Below, piece after piece: positions 33,900-43,930 of a DNA stretch of 64,000 bases (position 1 is its first letter; each line of letters starts with the position of its first letter). The stretch is taken from contig CAJNDT010003979.1 in NCBI GenBank assembly GCA_905221615.1, forward strand, positions 446,501-510,500, given 5' to 3'. Under the pieces are notes generated by a model. The model was not told the DNA's origin and ran no database searches. It saw nothing but the letters and a program-made list of their open reading frames with translations. Both the position numbers and the translations under genes were made by a program. The stretch is from Symbiodinium sp. CCMP2592. Taxonomy: Eukaryota > Sar > Dinophyceae > Suessiales > Symbiodiniaceae.

Positions 33900-34112
33900 C
33901 GCGCACCTCTAAACCCGATAAGCCCGTTAAACCCGATAAACCCGATAAACCCGATAAACCCGATAAACCCGATAAACCCGATAAACCCGGTAAACCCGGT
34001 AAACCCGATAAACCCGATAAACCCGATAAACCCGATAAACCCGATAAACCCGATAAACCCGCTAAACCCGGTAAACCCGATAAACCCGATAAACCCGGTA
34101 AACCCGGTGAAC
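33900..34112. repeat. 9-bp TAAACCCGA tandem array (telomere-variant-like)
   Basis: About 22 units of TAAACCCGA with occasional CGG or CGC in the last positions. Nine is a multiple of three, so the plus strand encodes a periodic Asn-Pro-Ile peptide and the minus strand a Leu-Ser-Gly peptide; neither is evidence of a gene. The core AAACCC resembles the telomere unit CCCTAAA. The copy at 52435-52637 has the same unit order. Confidence 0.95.
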
Positions 34113-36440
34113 CTGATATCAGGGGCGCCCCCTCAACCCAAGGCCCCACCCTCGGAGTTCAAGATCTGTAAGGGTTGTGACTTAGAAATCAGGGGTGCCC
34201 CATCAACCCAAGGCCCGACCCTCGGAGTTCAAGATTTGTAAGAGTTCTGATTAAAAACCAGGGGCGTCCAAGGCCCCCGCCCCGGAGTTTAAGCTCACTA
34301 AGAGGCGGTGATCTGAAAATCATGGGCGCTCCATCAGTCCAGGGCCTCCTGCTCGGAGTTCAACATCTGTCAAAGCTTTGATTTAAGAATCAGGGGTGCC
34401 CCATCAGTCCAAAGCTCCACCCTCGGAGTTCAAGGATCTGTAAGGGTTCTGATTTAAAAATCAGGGGCGCCCCGCTCCATCAGAGTCCAAAGCCCCACCC
34501 TCGGAGTTCAAGATCTGTAAGGGTTGTGATTTAGAAATCAGGGGCGCCCCGCTCCATCAGAGTCCAAGGCCCCCTCGGAGTTCAAGGATCTGTAAGGGTT
34601 CTGATTTAAAAATCAGGGGCGCCCCGCTCCATCAGAGTCCGAGGCCCCACCCTCGGAGTTCAAGATCTGTAAAGGTTGTGATATAGAAATCAGGGGTGCC
34701 CCATCAACCCAAGGCCCGACCCTCGGAGTTCAAGATTTGAAAAAGTTCTGATTAAAACAACCAGGGGCGTCCGAGGCCCCACCCCCGGAGTTCAAGCTCA
34801 CTAAGAGGCGGTGATCTGGCGCTCCATCAGTCCAGGGCCTCATCCTCGGAGTTCAACATCTGTCAAAGCTTTGATTTCAGAATCAGGGGTGCCCCATCAG
34901 TCCAAAGCTCCACCCTCGGAGTTCAAGGATCTGTAAGGGTTCTGACTTAAAAATCAGGGGCGCCCCGCTCCATCAGAGTCCAAGGCCCCACCCTCGGAGT
35001 TCAAGATCTGTAAGGGTTGTGATTTAGAAATCAGGGGCGCCCCGCTCCATCAGAGTCCAAGGCCCCACCCTCGGAGTTCAAGATTTGAAAGAGTTCTGAT
35101 TAAAACAACCAGGGGCGTCCGAGGCCCCACCCCCGGAGTTCAAGCTCACTAAGAGGCGGTGATCTGAAAATCATGGGCGCTCCATCAGTCCAGGGCCTCC
35201 TCCTCCTGTTCAACATCTGTCAAAGCTTTGATTTAAGAATCAGGGGTGCCCCATCAGTCCAAAGCCACACCCTCGGAGTTCAAGGATCTGTAAGGGTTCT
35301 GATTTAAAAATCAGGGGCGCCCCGCTCCATCAGAGTCCAAGGCCCCACCCTCGGAGTTCAAGATCTGTAAGGGTTCTGACTTAAAAATCAGGGGCGCCCC
35401 GCCACATCAGAGTCCAAGGCCCCACCCTCGGAGTTCAAGATCTGTACTGGTTGTGATTTAGAAATCAGGGGTGCCCCATCAACCCAAGGCCCGACCCTCG
35501 GAGTTCAAGATTTGTAAGAGTTCTGAAGAAAAACCAGTGGCCACCCCCGGAGGACAAGCTCACTAAGAGGCGGTGATCTGAAAATCATGGGCGCTCCATC
35601 AGTCCAGGGCCTCCTCCTCCTGTTCAACATCTGTCAAAGCTTTGATTTAAGAATCAGGGGCGCCCCGCTCCATCAGAGTCCAAGGCCCCACCCTCGGAGT
35701 TCAAGATCCGTAAGGGTTGGGATTTAGAAATCAGGGGCGCCCCGCTCCATCAGAGTCCAAGGCCCCACCCTCGGAGTTCAAGATCTGTAAGGGTTGTGAT
35801 TTAGAAATCAGGGGTGCCCCATCAACCCAAGGCCCGACCCTCGGAGTTCAAGATTTGTAAGAGTTCTGAAGAAAAACCACTGGCGTCCAAGGCCCCACCC
35901 CCGGAGGACAAGCTCACTAAGAGGCGGTGATCTGAAAATCATGGGCGCTCCATCAGTCCAGGGCCTCCTCCTCGGAGTTCAACATCTGTCAAAGCTTTGA
36001 TTTAAGAATGAGGGGTGCCCCATCAGTCCAAAGCCCCACCCTCGGAGTTCAAGGATCTGTAAGGGTTCTGATTTAAAAATCAGGGGCGCCCCGCCCATCA
36101 AGTCCAAGGCCCCACCCTCGGAGTTCAAGATTTGAAAGAGTTCTGTTTAAACAAACCAGGGGCGTCCGAGGCCCCACCCCCGGAGTTCAAGCTCACTAAG
36201 AGGCGGTGATCTGAAAATCATGGGCGCTCCATCAGTCCAAGTCCTCATCCTCGGAGTTCAACATCTGTCAAAGCTTTGATTTCAGAATCAGGGGTGCCCC
36301 ATCAGTCCAAAGCCCCACCCTCGGAGTTCAAGGATCCGTAAGGGTTCTGATTTTAAAATCAGGGGCGCCCCGCCCCATCAGAGTCCAAGGCCCCACCCTC
36401 AGAGTTCAAGACCTGTCAGGGTTCTGACTCAAGAATCGGT
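34113..36440. repeat. 77-bp satellite with several unit types, copy 1
   Basis: Units of about 77 bp carry CCTCGGAGTTCAAGATCTGT, AAGGGTTGTGATTTAGAAAT, and CAGGGGCGCCCCGCTCCATC. At least four unit types alternate: an AAGGATCTG type, an AAGATCTG type, an AACATCTGTCAAAGCTTTG type, and an AAGCTCACTAAGAGGCGGTG type. They form longer higher-order blocks. Each unit contains the palindrome GGGGCGCCCC or its GGGGTGCCCC variant. Confidence 0.95.
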
Positions 36441-36789
36441 CGGTAGTCATAGATTTCAGAAGACTTTCAGAAGAACAGAGACACAACAATAAACCCAAAA
36501 CAGTTCCGAAGTGCGCGTCAAATTCCGGGTGCACGCACAAGAGCACGTCAATTGAGTCGAGATTCGTGGTCGTTCGCCAAAAAATCCGCTGAATAGGATG
36601 CAATATAACCCCACGTGAAATGTAAAAACTCTCTCTGACTGACAGTTGAAGAGAATTCGCAGGACTGCGGGAACTGCTGCCAGCAATGAGCCACAAAAAC
36701 CTGGTACGACAGGCACTGCCCGGAAATCGCAGGCTGCAAAACCAAGGTAGCAACCAGGCTGCAACAGCCACAGGGTAGTATTGCCTGTC

Positions 36790-37075
36790 ATGTGCCAGGC
36801 TGTAGGCAGAATTCCAGCGCAATTCCAGCGCAATTCCAGCGCAATTCGGCGCAATTCGGCGCAATTCGGCGCATTCGGCGCAATTCGGCGCACTTCGGCG
36901 CAAACGGCGCAATTCGGCGCAATCGGCGCAATTCGGCGCAATTCGGCGCAAACGGCGCAAACGGCGCAATTGGCGCAATTCGGCGCAATCGGTGCTTTCC
37001 AGCGCATTCCAACGCATTCGGCGCATTCCAGCGCAATCGGCGCATTCCAGCGCAATCGGCGCAATCCAGCGCATG
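36790..37075. repeat. 10-bp GCGCAATTCG-type array, copy 1
   Basis: Short units GGCGCAATTC, GGCGCAAAC, GCGCATTCCA and GCGCAATCCA repeat over about 285 bp. Long open frames arise on both strands (Asn/Ser/Ala or Cys/Ala/Leu/Arg-rich) because of the periodicity. The copy at 61270-61555 has one extra GGCGCAAACGGCGCAATT block. Confidence 0.95.
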
Positions 37076-37353
37076 GCCATCTGCGGCCACTGAGCCCGCA
37101 CGCACTGTATATGTACATGTATATGTGTATGTATATGCATGTGCAATTGTGTATGTCCTTGTTTTCAGCTATGTTTTTGTGTTTGTATATGCACATGCCT
37201 ATGTACAATATTTCCAAGCTGTTATCATCATTACAAACGTTAAACCCTTGTCCGGAACTTCACACGTCCAGAGCTTGAGCTGTCACGGAATGCAGTCGGG
37301 TAGACCTTGGGCGGACCGGACTGACGGCTATACGGCTATGCGGCTATACAAAC

Positions 37354-37761
37354 TTGAGTGACGGAAAGAGGGCCGAAGACCATTCGGCCGAAAACCATCC
37401 CGGCGACTCTTGCAGTTTTTGTATATGGACCGACACGAAAACCAAAAAAAAGCACTCAAGAAAAATACCCCCCAAAAAATTGGTTACCCCTCACTATCTG
37501 GGTGCTACAGTCGACAGAGATCCAGTGTGGCCGAAGGATAATGATGCAGACACCGTGCCAAGCTCTGCAGTGGCTCGAGATAGACCCTCAGCACGCGAGG
37601 ACCGGTCTTTTTCTCTAGGCATGGTAGGTGTTCTGTGCCGTGCCTCAGCGGTTTCAGCAGTTGTCTCCTGCGAGGCCAAGCCGGACATCACCCAATCTGC
37701 CACTTCCCTGGAAGACGAGTACGAAGCGGACTGGGCGAAGCATTTGCCTAAGTGGAGATGA
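37354..37761 (+). CDS. Conserved 135-aa ORF in duplicated block, function unknown
   Basis: The open frame reads GKRAEDHSAENHPGDSCSF, KTKKKHSRKIPPKKLV, then SATSLEDEYEADWAKHLPKW. It is unchanged in copy 2 (61832-62239). It may include intronic parts; a CAG acceptor near 37650 (TTTCAGCAG) would start a shorter exon. The start codon here is not ATG, so the true start is unknown. No family recognised. Confidence 0.3.
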   Translation: MSDGKRAEDHSAENHPGDSCSFCIWTDTKTKKKHSRKIPPKKLVTPHYLGATVDRDPVWPKDNDADTVPSSAVARDRPSAREDRSFSLGMVGVLCRASAVSAVVSCEAKPDITQSATSLEDEYEADWAKHLPKWR

Positions 37762-38539
37762 CGGGGAGCGGACGGCGTGGCTGATCGAATGCGCCTTTGT
37801 CAGGCTCGGGGATGAGACCGTCGCTGAGGCGAAGGGCACACAGCGGCATGCACAGTGCGGCACAGTGGCATGTTGTTGATGTCTCGGGTGTTCGTTGCTT
37901 CCGCTGGGGAAGGCTTTGATGTCCATGAGCGTGGCGGATGCCCCATCACAGGCGCGGCTTGGCGCCTCTTGCCTCTACATCACAGTCAACGTCACATGCC
38001 ACCGCTGCAGCACAGTATTGCACAATTGTTGTCCAATGGTTCAGGGCCCGAGTGACGATTGCCATCCAATGGCTCCCACGCTTGAGTGCCTTGGCCACAG
38101 AAGATGAAGGCACCAAACAGTTTCGCCAACTCTGTAGCCGCCATTTCTGGGGTTGGAGTTGCATCATGAACCGTGGACAGCGATGAGTGGACCAGCACTC
38201 CACTGCTGAAAGCGTGCTGCAATCGTTGGAATCGCTGCTGTGTTGTGTGTCGGACAGGTACAGAGGGTTCCACAGTTGACAGTTGTGGTTGCGCCGTAGT
38301 ACAAGTGCAGACAAGTGCAGCTTTGGAATCAACGTTTTTTTGGAGAATCGGACGGCCCGACGCTGGGGGGTGAGGCTTCCCACCGCCAAAGCAGAGACAG
38401 CTGGCAAGCTCGTGCTGGAGACGTGTGTGTTGGATAAGGAGGCAAGCGCCGTGAGTGGCGGGGCTACATCTTGAGTGGGGAGGCTTCAGCTTTGTTTTGG
38501 CCGTACGTGGCAGGTCAAGAAACGGCTCGAATGTGAGAA

Positions 38540-38710
38540 ATGTCTGCCATGCGCCGAGCCGCTCGTAATGCGGTAAACGCAGCAGAACTTTCATCAGAAC
38601 CTTAGAGCAACTAGGCTTGGTGACTCTTCAGAGCTGAGGAACTTCGTGGAGATTTGTACATACCTTCCGATCGGTGACCTGCTATCACTTCGCGTTGCGT
38701 CCAGGAACAT
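38540..38710 (+). CDS. F-box motif exons, partial gene
   Basis: Exon 1 at 38540-38572 starts with ATG (MSAMRRAARNA) and ends at a GCG|GTAAAC donor. Exon 2 starts after CTTCAGAG at about 38634 and reads LRNFVEICTYLPIGDLLSLR then VASRN. The L-x-x-F-x-x-I-C-x-Y-LP-x-x-DLLSLR-V-S-R spacing matches the F-box, which links substrate-binding proteins to Skp1 in SCF ubiquitin ligases. The two exons join in phase. The substrate-binding part was not identified. The same exons occur in copy 2 at 63018-63188. Confidence in the F-box itself is moderate; the gene model is a guess. Confidence 0.5.
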
Positions 38711-38837
38711 CATCCCAACTCAGGCCGGGAGGTCAGACATCACACTTGAGCACCATTCAGATGTTATTTCCCACCCTCGGTGTGGGGTTGATACTGTAGA
38801 TGTTAAACTAAACTCTTCTCCTCGGGTCTACTCCTCG

Positions 38838-38995
38838 TTCATCCCTGGAGTGCCAGGGTGTCCCTGGAGTGTCCAACCCCACAGTGTCCCTGAGAGTGTC
38901 CCTGTAGTGCCCCACCCATCCCAATCCCATAGTGCCCCTAGAATGCCCAACCCCAAAGTGCCCCTGAAGTGCCCAACCCCCAAAAAATCCAAATC
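38838..38995. repeat. GTGCCC/GTGTCCC minisatellite
   Basis: Repeats of CCCTGGAGTGTCCAACCCC, CCCTGAGAGTGTCCCTGTAG and CCCCTGAAGTGCCCAACCCC with a period of about 20-25 bp. The copy is at 63316-63473. Confidence 0.85.
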
Positions 38996-39084
38996 TGTAG
39001 GGCGGGCATGTTCGAAGTAAAACCGTTTAAATTGATATGTCCTGGATTGTCCTGGTATACTAGCCTAAGGCTTATGTGGCTCAC

Positions 39085-39231
39085 ATGATGCTGCGGCTAT
39101 CCTTGTTGGACCCATCGAAGAGCCCGGTGTCAAACGTGGGCTATATGCTGGCCTTGACGGACGACCAGAAGAGGATGCTGAAAGCATTCAAAAAAGAGTT
39201 CGAACATCGTCGAAAGAGACCCTCGACATGA
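39085..39231 (+). CDS. Small ORF, 48 aa, basic
   Basis: ATG at 39085 gives MMLRLSLLDPSKSPVSNVGY then MLALTDDQKRMLKAFKKEFE and HRRKRPST, with a TGA at 39229-39231. The sequence is balanced, ends in a basic helix, and is unchanged in copy 2 (63563-63709). It could be a terminal exon of the F-box gene or an independent small protein. A minus-strand frame overlaps it. Confidence 0.4.
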   Translation: MMLRLSLLDPSKSPVSNVGYMLALTDDQKRMLKAFKKEFEHRRKRPST

Positions 39232-39244
39232 GCAGCTAAGTTTG

Positions 39245-39491
39245 TTTCAGAGATGCGCAGAGATTCTGTTTTGCTAACTGCCAAGGCCTCCTTGCTTTGG
39301 TGATGCTGAGCCGCTTTTTCTTCACTGACTCTCCGATGCAGCTCCTGCAGCTCCTGCTGAGCATCCTCCGGTGCTTGTCCCCACAAGGCTCTGAACATGA
39401 GGAAACGCGCGCAATGAGGGAGGCTGGTGCTCTGCATCTGCTGAAAATCCTTGGAAAAAGCCTCGACATCGATCCGGATACTGTCCTGAAG
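39245..39491 (-). CDS. Coiled-coil exon, unknown protein
   Basis: On the minus strand, after CATCTTCAG, the frame reads DSIRIDVEAFSKDFQQMQ, LPHCARFLMFRALWGQ, then a charged helix QELQELHRRVSEEKAAQHHQ and KEALAVSKTESLRISETN. Heptad-like spacing supports a coiled coil. The antisense frame is also open (LQLLLSILRCLSP), so strand choice rests on composition and the splice acceptor. The copy is at 63723-63969. Confidence 0.4.
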
Positions 39492-39907
39492 ATGCGGGAC
39501 TTGGGCAATCCACACTAGTGGAGCGGGCTGCTCATGGAAGATGGCATGGAGGGTCAAGGTGCAGGCCCGCCTTTAATGCCGTGCTTCGTGTTCGGTGTTG
39601 CAGGCTTGAGGGATTGCAAGCAACGAACCTCACTCAGGAGCTAGACAGTTTCACACGTATGGTTCAAACGCCCTCCATATATATCCCGCCCAAAAACGAA
39701 TTCATATTATAACATCATAATATGAACTAATCCGCCTCCTGCATTCTCATTTTGTCCATATACTTATTCGTTGTCTTAGGTCTGGCAAAGTGACATTTCA
39801 GAACATCGCAATCACAAACATCACAGCCAATCGCCAAAGAATTTTACACTTGCTTTTCTTCCCTGTGCCTCTCACGATAATCCTTACGCTGCTCCATCCG
39901 TTTCTCC

Positions 39908-40102
39908 TTATTCATTTCCCTTTACAACTTCATATTTCAATGCACCGCCTACGCGACATATAACCTTCATCAAATTCCTCACCCTAGGCGACAATTCTTT
40001 TGCACACACTCTACACATCTCCGCATCCGCTTCAAAAAACTCATCTGCTCGTCTCCTCTTACATCTCATACAAAGTTTTCTAGAATTCGCCATGCCTAAT
40101 AA
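39908..40102 (-). pseudogene. Element ORF fragment with CxxC knuckle (left arm)
   Basis: The minus frame reads NSRKLCMRCKRRRADEFFEA then DAEMCRVCAKELSPRV. Two CxxC pairs suggest a small zinc ribbon or zinc knuckle, as found in several mobile-element proteins. The right arm encodes a related version, so one piece of the element's protein has been duplicated into both inverted repeats. It has no complete start or catalytic part. Confidence 0.45.
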
Positions 40103-40253
40103 TACTACCTTCTCTTTAAGACAAAAATGCCACAATATCCAACAAAAAGACCTTACCAATTATGATATATCCACTGCACCAAAAACCGTTACCAAAAAAC
40201 AATCCAACCCCAACCCCACCCCCCCCATCCGCGAACCTAGGCGTGAACCTTAT

Positions 40254-40494
40254 TTAATTTTCATAATTAGTTTTCGTAATTAAGTTATTTTGAAAACTAA
40301 CGTGAAACATATTATAGATATCGCTGTCTTCATCAAAAAACTGCTCCAACTGTTCATAGAGTTTTGCACCTTTACGTTTCAAAGAAAATATCCTATCTCT
40401 GTTTCTAGACCTTCTCTTCTTCAATATCTTTAATTTCGTCAGCCATGGCCAACATTTCCGCATCTATCTCGCATCTCTTGCCACCAGCCATCAT
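40254..40494 (-). pseudogene. Broken helical ORF in element centre
   Basis: The minus strand starts MAGGKRCEIDAEMLAMADEI then KDIEEE, and meets a stop. The adjacent frame continues NRDRIFSLKRKGAKLYEQLE and QFFDEDSDIYNMF. Sense and composition continue across the frame change, which points to a frameshifted coding remnant of the element. Confidence 0.45.
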
Positions 40495-40898
40495 TGCAAT
40501 ATTTAAGCAAATGTTCTCAGGTAGTGTTTTTGTGAACTGGTTTTATCTAATCAGTAACTAATGATTGGAAGTATGCTTGGTGTTTATTGGTTCGTTCGTG
40601 TCTTGCCATATGGCAGAGACTATATGTTGAACCACATTCGCATTGACAGTTCTTTGGCTGTTTATGATATCTTTCCAAATGTGTTTTTCTTAATTTGTCT
40701 CCGCATTTCTCTCGGTATGTTTTTGACTTTCATTTACCCGTTCAGGATATTTTTTCGCGATAGTTGTGCCTGCGCTCGTCCGTTTTCTGGGAAATCTGCC
40801 CTCGACATATTCTTATTTCTTCCTGCAATGTTTTTATTCAGTGTTGCTAGTTTTCTAATGTATTCGCATTCTTTTGCCCTTAACTCTTCCTTTGAGGA

Positions 40899-41044
40899 GA
40901 CGAGCAGATGAGTTTTTTGAAGCGGCTGCGGAGATGTGTAGAGTGTGTGTAAATATGAAAAACTGTTCTATGTGTCGGCGAAATCGGAAGGTTGAGGAAT
41001 TTGATGAAGGTTATATGTCGCGTAGGTGGTGCATTGAAATATGA
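40899..41044 (+). pseudogene. Element ORF fragment with CxxC pairs (right arm)
   Basis: The plus frame reads RRADEFFEAAAEMCRVC, VNMKNCSMCRRNRKVEEF, DEGYMSRRWCIEI and stops with TGA at 41042-41044. It mirrors the left-arm minus-strand peptide and keeps an extra CSMC pair that the left arm has lost. This gives the fuller version of the putative zinc-binding segment. Confidence 0.45.
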
Positions 41045-41340
41045 AGTTGTAGAGGGAAATGAATAAGGAGAAACGGATGGAGCAGCATAAAGATTATCGT
41101 GAGAGGCACAGGGAAGAAAAGCAAGTGTAAAATTCTTTGGCGATTGGCTGTGATGTTTGTGATTGCGATGTTCTGAAATGTCACTTCGCCAGACATAAGC
41201 AAACGAATAAGCATATGGACAAGATGAGAATGCAGGAGGCGGATTAGTTCATATTATGATGTTATAATATGAATTCGTTTTTGGGCGGGGTATATATGGA
41301 GGGCGTTTGAACCATACGTGTGAAACTGTCTAGCTTCAGG

Positions 41341-43260
41341 AACACTGGGACTCGGGAGTCTAGCATCAAACTCCTCCGGAAACCCAAAATCTTGCCTCTT
41401 TGCAGCGGTTGAACCTTGAACCACACACGGGTAGCACAGCTTATGTTTATGGTTACAGAGTTACAGGCTCTCGAGGGGCCGTCCGCTTTAACTTAACGGG
41501 GAGCTTCGCACTATTTCAGAGTCTCCACAGGTGTTGGAGGGATTCGGTGTGCAGCAGAAGTTAATCGAAGCTGTTGCGTTTTGGGGTAACAGAGTGTACG
41601 AGAGTTGTTACACCGGTGTTATGTTCTTTGTTGGTGGTTTTGGGTTCTGTTTGGATCCTCTCAGCTGGACCGACCCAGTATCACCGCACATAGAACGCGA
41701 TGGCGGACTCGCCAGGACTCATCAAGGCTGCTGATGGGAAGATCGCCCTGAGAACTCGCAGAGGAAGCAGCAACATCAGTTGCTGTGGTACGGACCTGGT
41801 GCTGTATCTTCGTGCTGCGTTTTCTCATTCTCACTCACGTCGGCTGAGCCAAGAGGCAGCGTCAGCAGGAAGCTTGAGGATTCAGTGCCGATGAACTCGG
41901 TTCAGCGCCGCTGGAGGCAGACGCTAAGAGTCTAAGCTGACAGAAGGCTGAAAGCAGCTGGAAAAGGTTGCACATTTTTCATTTCCTTGCGGCTAGATGG
42001 CTAGATTGTTTTGTGAACACACCCTTGCCTTGGATTCGATTCCAGCGGGTTTTTCGTTGTTCCGGTGTTGCCATGCATGAGTCGGTGCGTCAGCCTGCAG
42101 CCTTGGGCTCAAGCTTCTTCACTTTGAGGTCCGCCAACACTGCCGCCGACTCCTCTGCACACCTGCGCTCCGATAACCCTGAGTCACCACTTCGTGCTGT
42201 TGCTTTTGGCTTTCTCAGGTCAATGCCACAGGGTATTCTGCAGAACTTCAGTCCTCTTGAGGCCCAGCAGTTTCAAGAGCTTCGGTAGCGATATTATTTG
42301 GGATTGTCGGACTGCGCTGCTATCCAAGAGTGTAAACCGTGTAAACCTAATCAGGGCTTCGGCTACCTCCTGCCAGACGAATGGCAATTTTACGGCTACG
42401 TCTGTGCGCAGCTGGGCCGCAGAGGGTTCAATTCAGCCTCGTGCAGGGCCAAAAAAGGGGCAGCTGAGTTACACACTGCCCATGATGTTTGGCATTATAA
42501 GTACCGCGTCGCCTGCCAGGGATGTCACTAGCTTCGCCGGTGATCGTCAGCATCTGCGAAGTGGACTTCGCGTAGTCTTCCAGGCTGGACATGGTCATGC
42601 AGAGGGCTGCAATCTGCAAGCCTGAGCTATGAAATTGATGCGTTGACGAGAGCCCCCAGACCTTTGTGCCAGGCGGAATGGAGTCACGAAGCTGCGGCGT
42701 CACTTGGCTTTTATATGAGCAAGGGTCAAAACTATGGTACTTGCGGTTTTAGCTTGGTAGGGCATTTACATGCTGAAGGGTCAATAACCCTGTAAAGCGA
42801 CGGGGAACATTGAAAAGCGACGCCCCGTATAGTACCCACAGAAGGTTTGACTTCAACAGATTGATTGGTGCTGACAGTTGGCTCGAAACACAAACCTCTG
42901 TAAAGCGACGGGTTACAGTTGGGGCCCGTGCCAAAACCATCAAAAACCCTTGCAAAGCGACGGTGAACATTGAAAATCGTGGCCCCCCACCCCTATTGCG
43001 CGAACCCCCCCCCTCCGATCCTTAAATGACATAATGAACAGAACGTTCCCGCCCTGAACCCGAACCCGAACCTAAACCCCCCCTTCCCTCCGGCTTTTAA
43101 TAGCAGAGGGCACAGATGTTTTGGATGAGGGCAGCGACGGCAGTGAAGCGTCATACTCGTAGCCAGCCCTTCGGGGCGGCGTTGGCGGCGGCGGTGGCAC
43201 GGCCTTTCTGCCAGCCGGACAGGCCCAAGTTTGATTGATCCAACTCTGCACATGCGAGTC
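41341..43260. other. No confident gene; dispersed AAAGCGAC motifs
   Basis: A possible first exon at 41700 reads MADSPGLIKAADGKIALRTR. Near 42225-42288 a frame reads PQGILQNFSPLEAQQFQELR. Neither has support beyond composition. At 42790-42990 the motif TGTAAAGCGACGG or GAAAAGCGAC occurs at least four times among degenerate CCTG/AACATTGA context, as a small repeat cluster. Confidence 0.4.
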
Positions 43261-43261
43261 G

Positions 43262-43757
43262 GGCCTGGAAGCAGATGTAACAATGCTTTGCAAATTCCAA
43301 CTCAACGACCCGGCGAGTATACTGCCTGGCGACGGGGTCATCCGGCTCTGGCCACACAATGGCGACACGGGCGTCAGCATGCGTCAGCCATGTGGGTCCC
43401 GGAGAAAGCCCTTTTCTCCTCAATCGATCACCTCGGATTCGGGAGTCTGATCCGTGCAAATATCTCAATCTTGTCAACGGATTGGATAGAGATGCCGCGA
43501 GCCATGAAGTTCCACCCCTCAAACGGAGAGTAAGCCGGTGAGGCCGCGGCTCTTGGTCTGGAGTTCGTGATCCTATCACGATAGATGCTGAACTTGAGCC
43601 CGACCTCCTGGGCGTCTTCAAGCCTGTCGTACAAGATCCTGATCGGGTGTGCAAAAAGGGAGCTCTCGTGCGGCTTCGGGCTGTTCAGCGAGTGTTCGAG
43701 CGGCGCTGAGTGCGGAGACTTAGCAAGAAATAAACAGAACGTTCCCGCCCCCTGCAT
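43262..43757 (-). CDS. Possible minus-strand exons, unknown protein
   Basis: From 43757 down to about 43428 the minus frame reads HESSLFAHPIRILYDRLEDA, QEVGLKFSIYRDRI, SPFEGWNFMARGISIQSVDK, then IEIFARIRLPNP. From about 43380 to 43262 another frame reads VAIVWPEPDDPVARQYTRRV then VELEFAKHCYICFQ, and ends at a CAG|GCCCGA GC-type donor. Both parts are well balanced for a globular protein. The gap between them is only about 45 bp, so either a short intron or a frameshift separates them. Family not recognised. Confidence 0.35.
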
Positions 43758-43930
43758 CCGAACCCGTCAACCCGTCCCTAAAACCCCCCCAAGCCGAGAA
43801 CCCGAGCCTAAACCCCCCGGCCCGGCCCGCCCCCTGAACCCGATTCCCACCCCGGACCCGGGATAAATAAATCTGCCCGAATCCCGACCCGAACGTGAGC
43901 GGGAACCCGAACCCGAACCTGAACTTGTCA
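43740..43930. repeat. CCCGAA/CCTAAACCCC-rich degenerate tract
   Basis: AACCCGAACCCGAACCTGAA and CCTAAACCCCC words repeat irregularly. A shorter similar tract lies at 43050-43085. Telomere-like in composition but not in strict unit. Confidence 0.75.

Larger units (their letters stand above)
30080..39522 (+). repeat. Tandem duplication, copy 1 (shared part)
   Basis: From ATAACTTCGTCAGAATAATT at 30080 onward the sequence is almost identical to 48826 onward. Copy 2 begins exactly where the spacer after copy 1 ends, so the arrangement is head-to-tail with a unit of about 18,746 bp. The comparison is limited by the right window edge, which corresponds to 39522 here. Differences seen are a 240-bp segment at about 32462-32700 present only in copy 1, a 1-bp indel near 33037, satellite rearrangements at 34116-36440, and the insertion in copy 2 at 55379. 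Confidence 0.95.
39639..41335. mobile_element. 1.7-kb element with about 400-bp terminal inverted repeats, TSD TCAGG
   Basis: The element begins AGCTAGACAGTTTCACACGT and ends with the exact inverse. It is flanked by TCAGG at 39634-39638 and 41336-41340. The arms (about 39639-40060 and 40900-41335) are inverted copies with scattered changes and one local difference near 39985/40970. It is much AT-richer than the flanks. The arms carry Cys-rich peptide fragments, and the centre carries a broken minus-strand frame. No transposase catalytic motif was seen, so it is probably non-autonomous or a decayed foldback-type element. It lies in spacer between the tandem copies; copy 2's matching position is beyond the window. 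Confidence 0.88.

Noticed and set aside
33775-34241. Collagen-like (LSG)n and (NPI)n frames
   Set aside because: Direct result of the 9-bp TAAACCCGA array.
31900-36440. Regularly spaced repeats as a possible CRISPR array
   Set aside because: Units are contiguous tandem satellites without unique spacers, and the genome is eukaryotic.
36406-37278. Long frames on both strands, Cys/Ala/Arg- or Asn/Ser-rich
   Set aside because: Driven by the 10-bp array. The adjoining minus-strand part (FCSLRFPGSACRTRFLW) has no independent support.
37992-38594. 200-codon minus frame conserved in both tandem copies
   Set aside because: Overlaps the putative F-box first exon in antisense. Conservation only reflects recent duplication, and the one codon difference seen is a replacement (Val/Ala).
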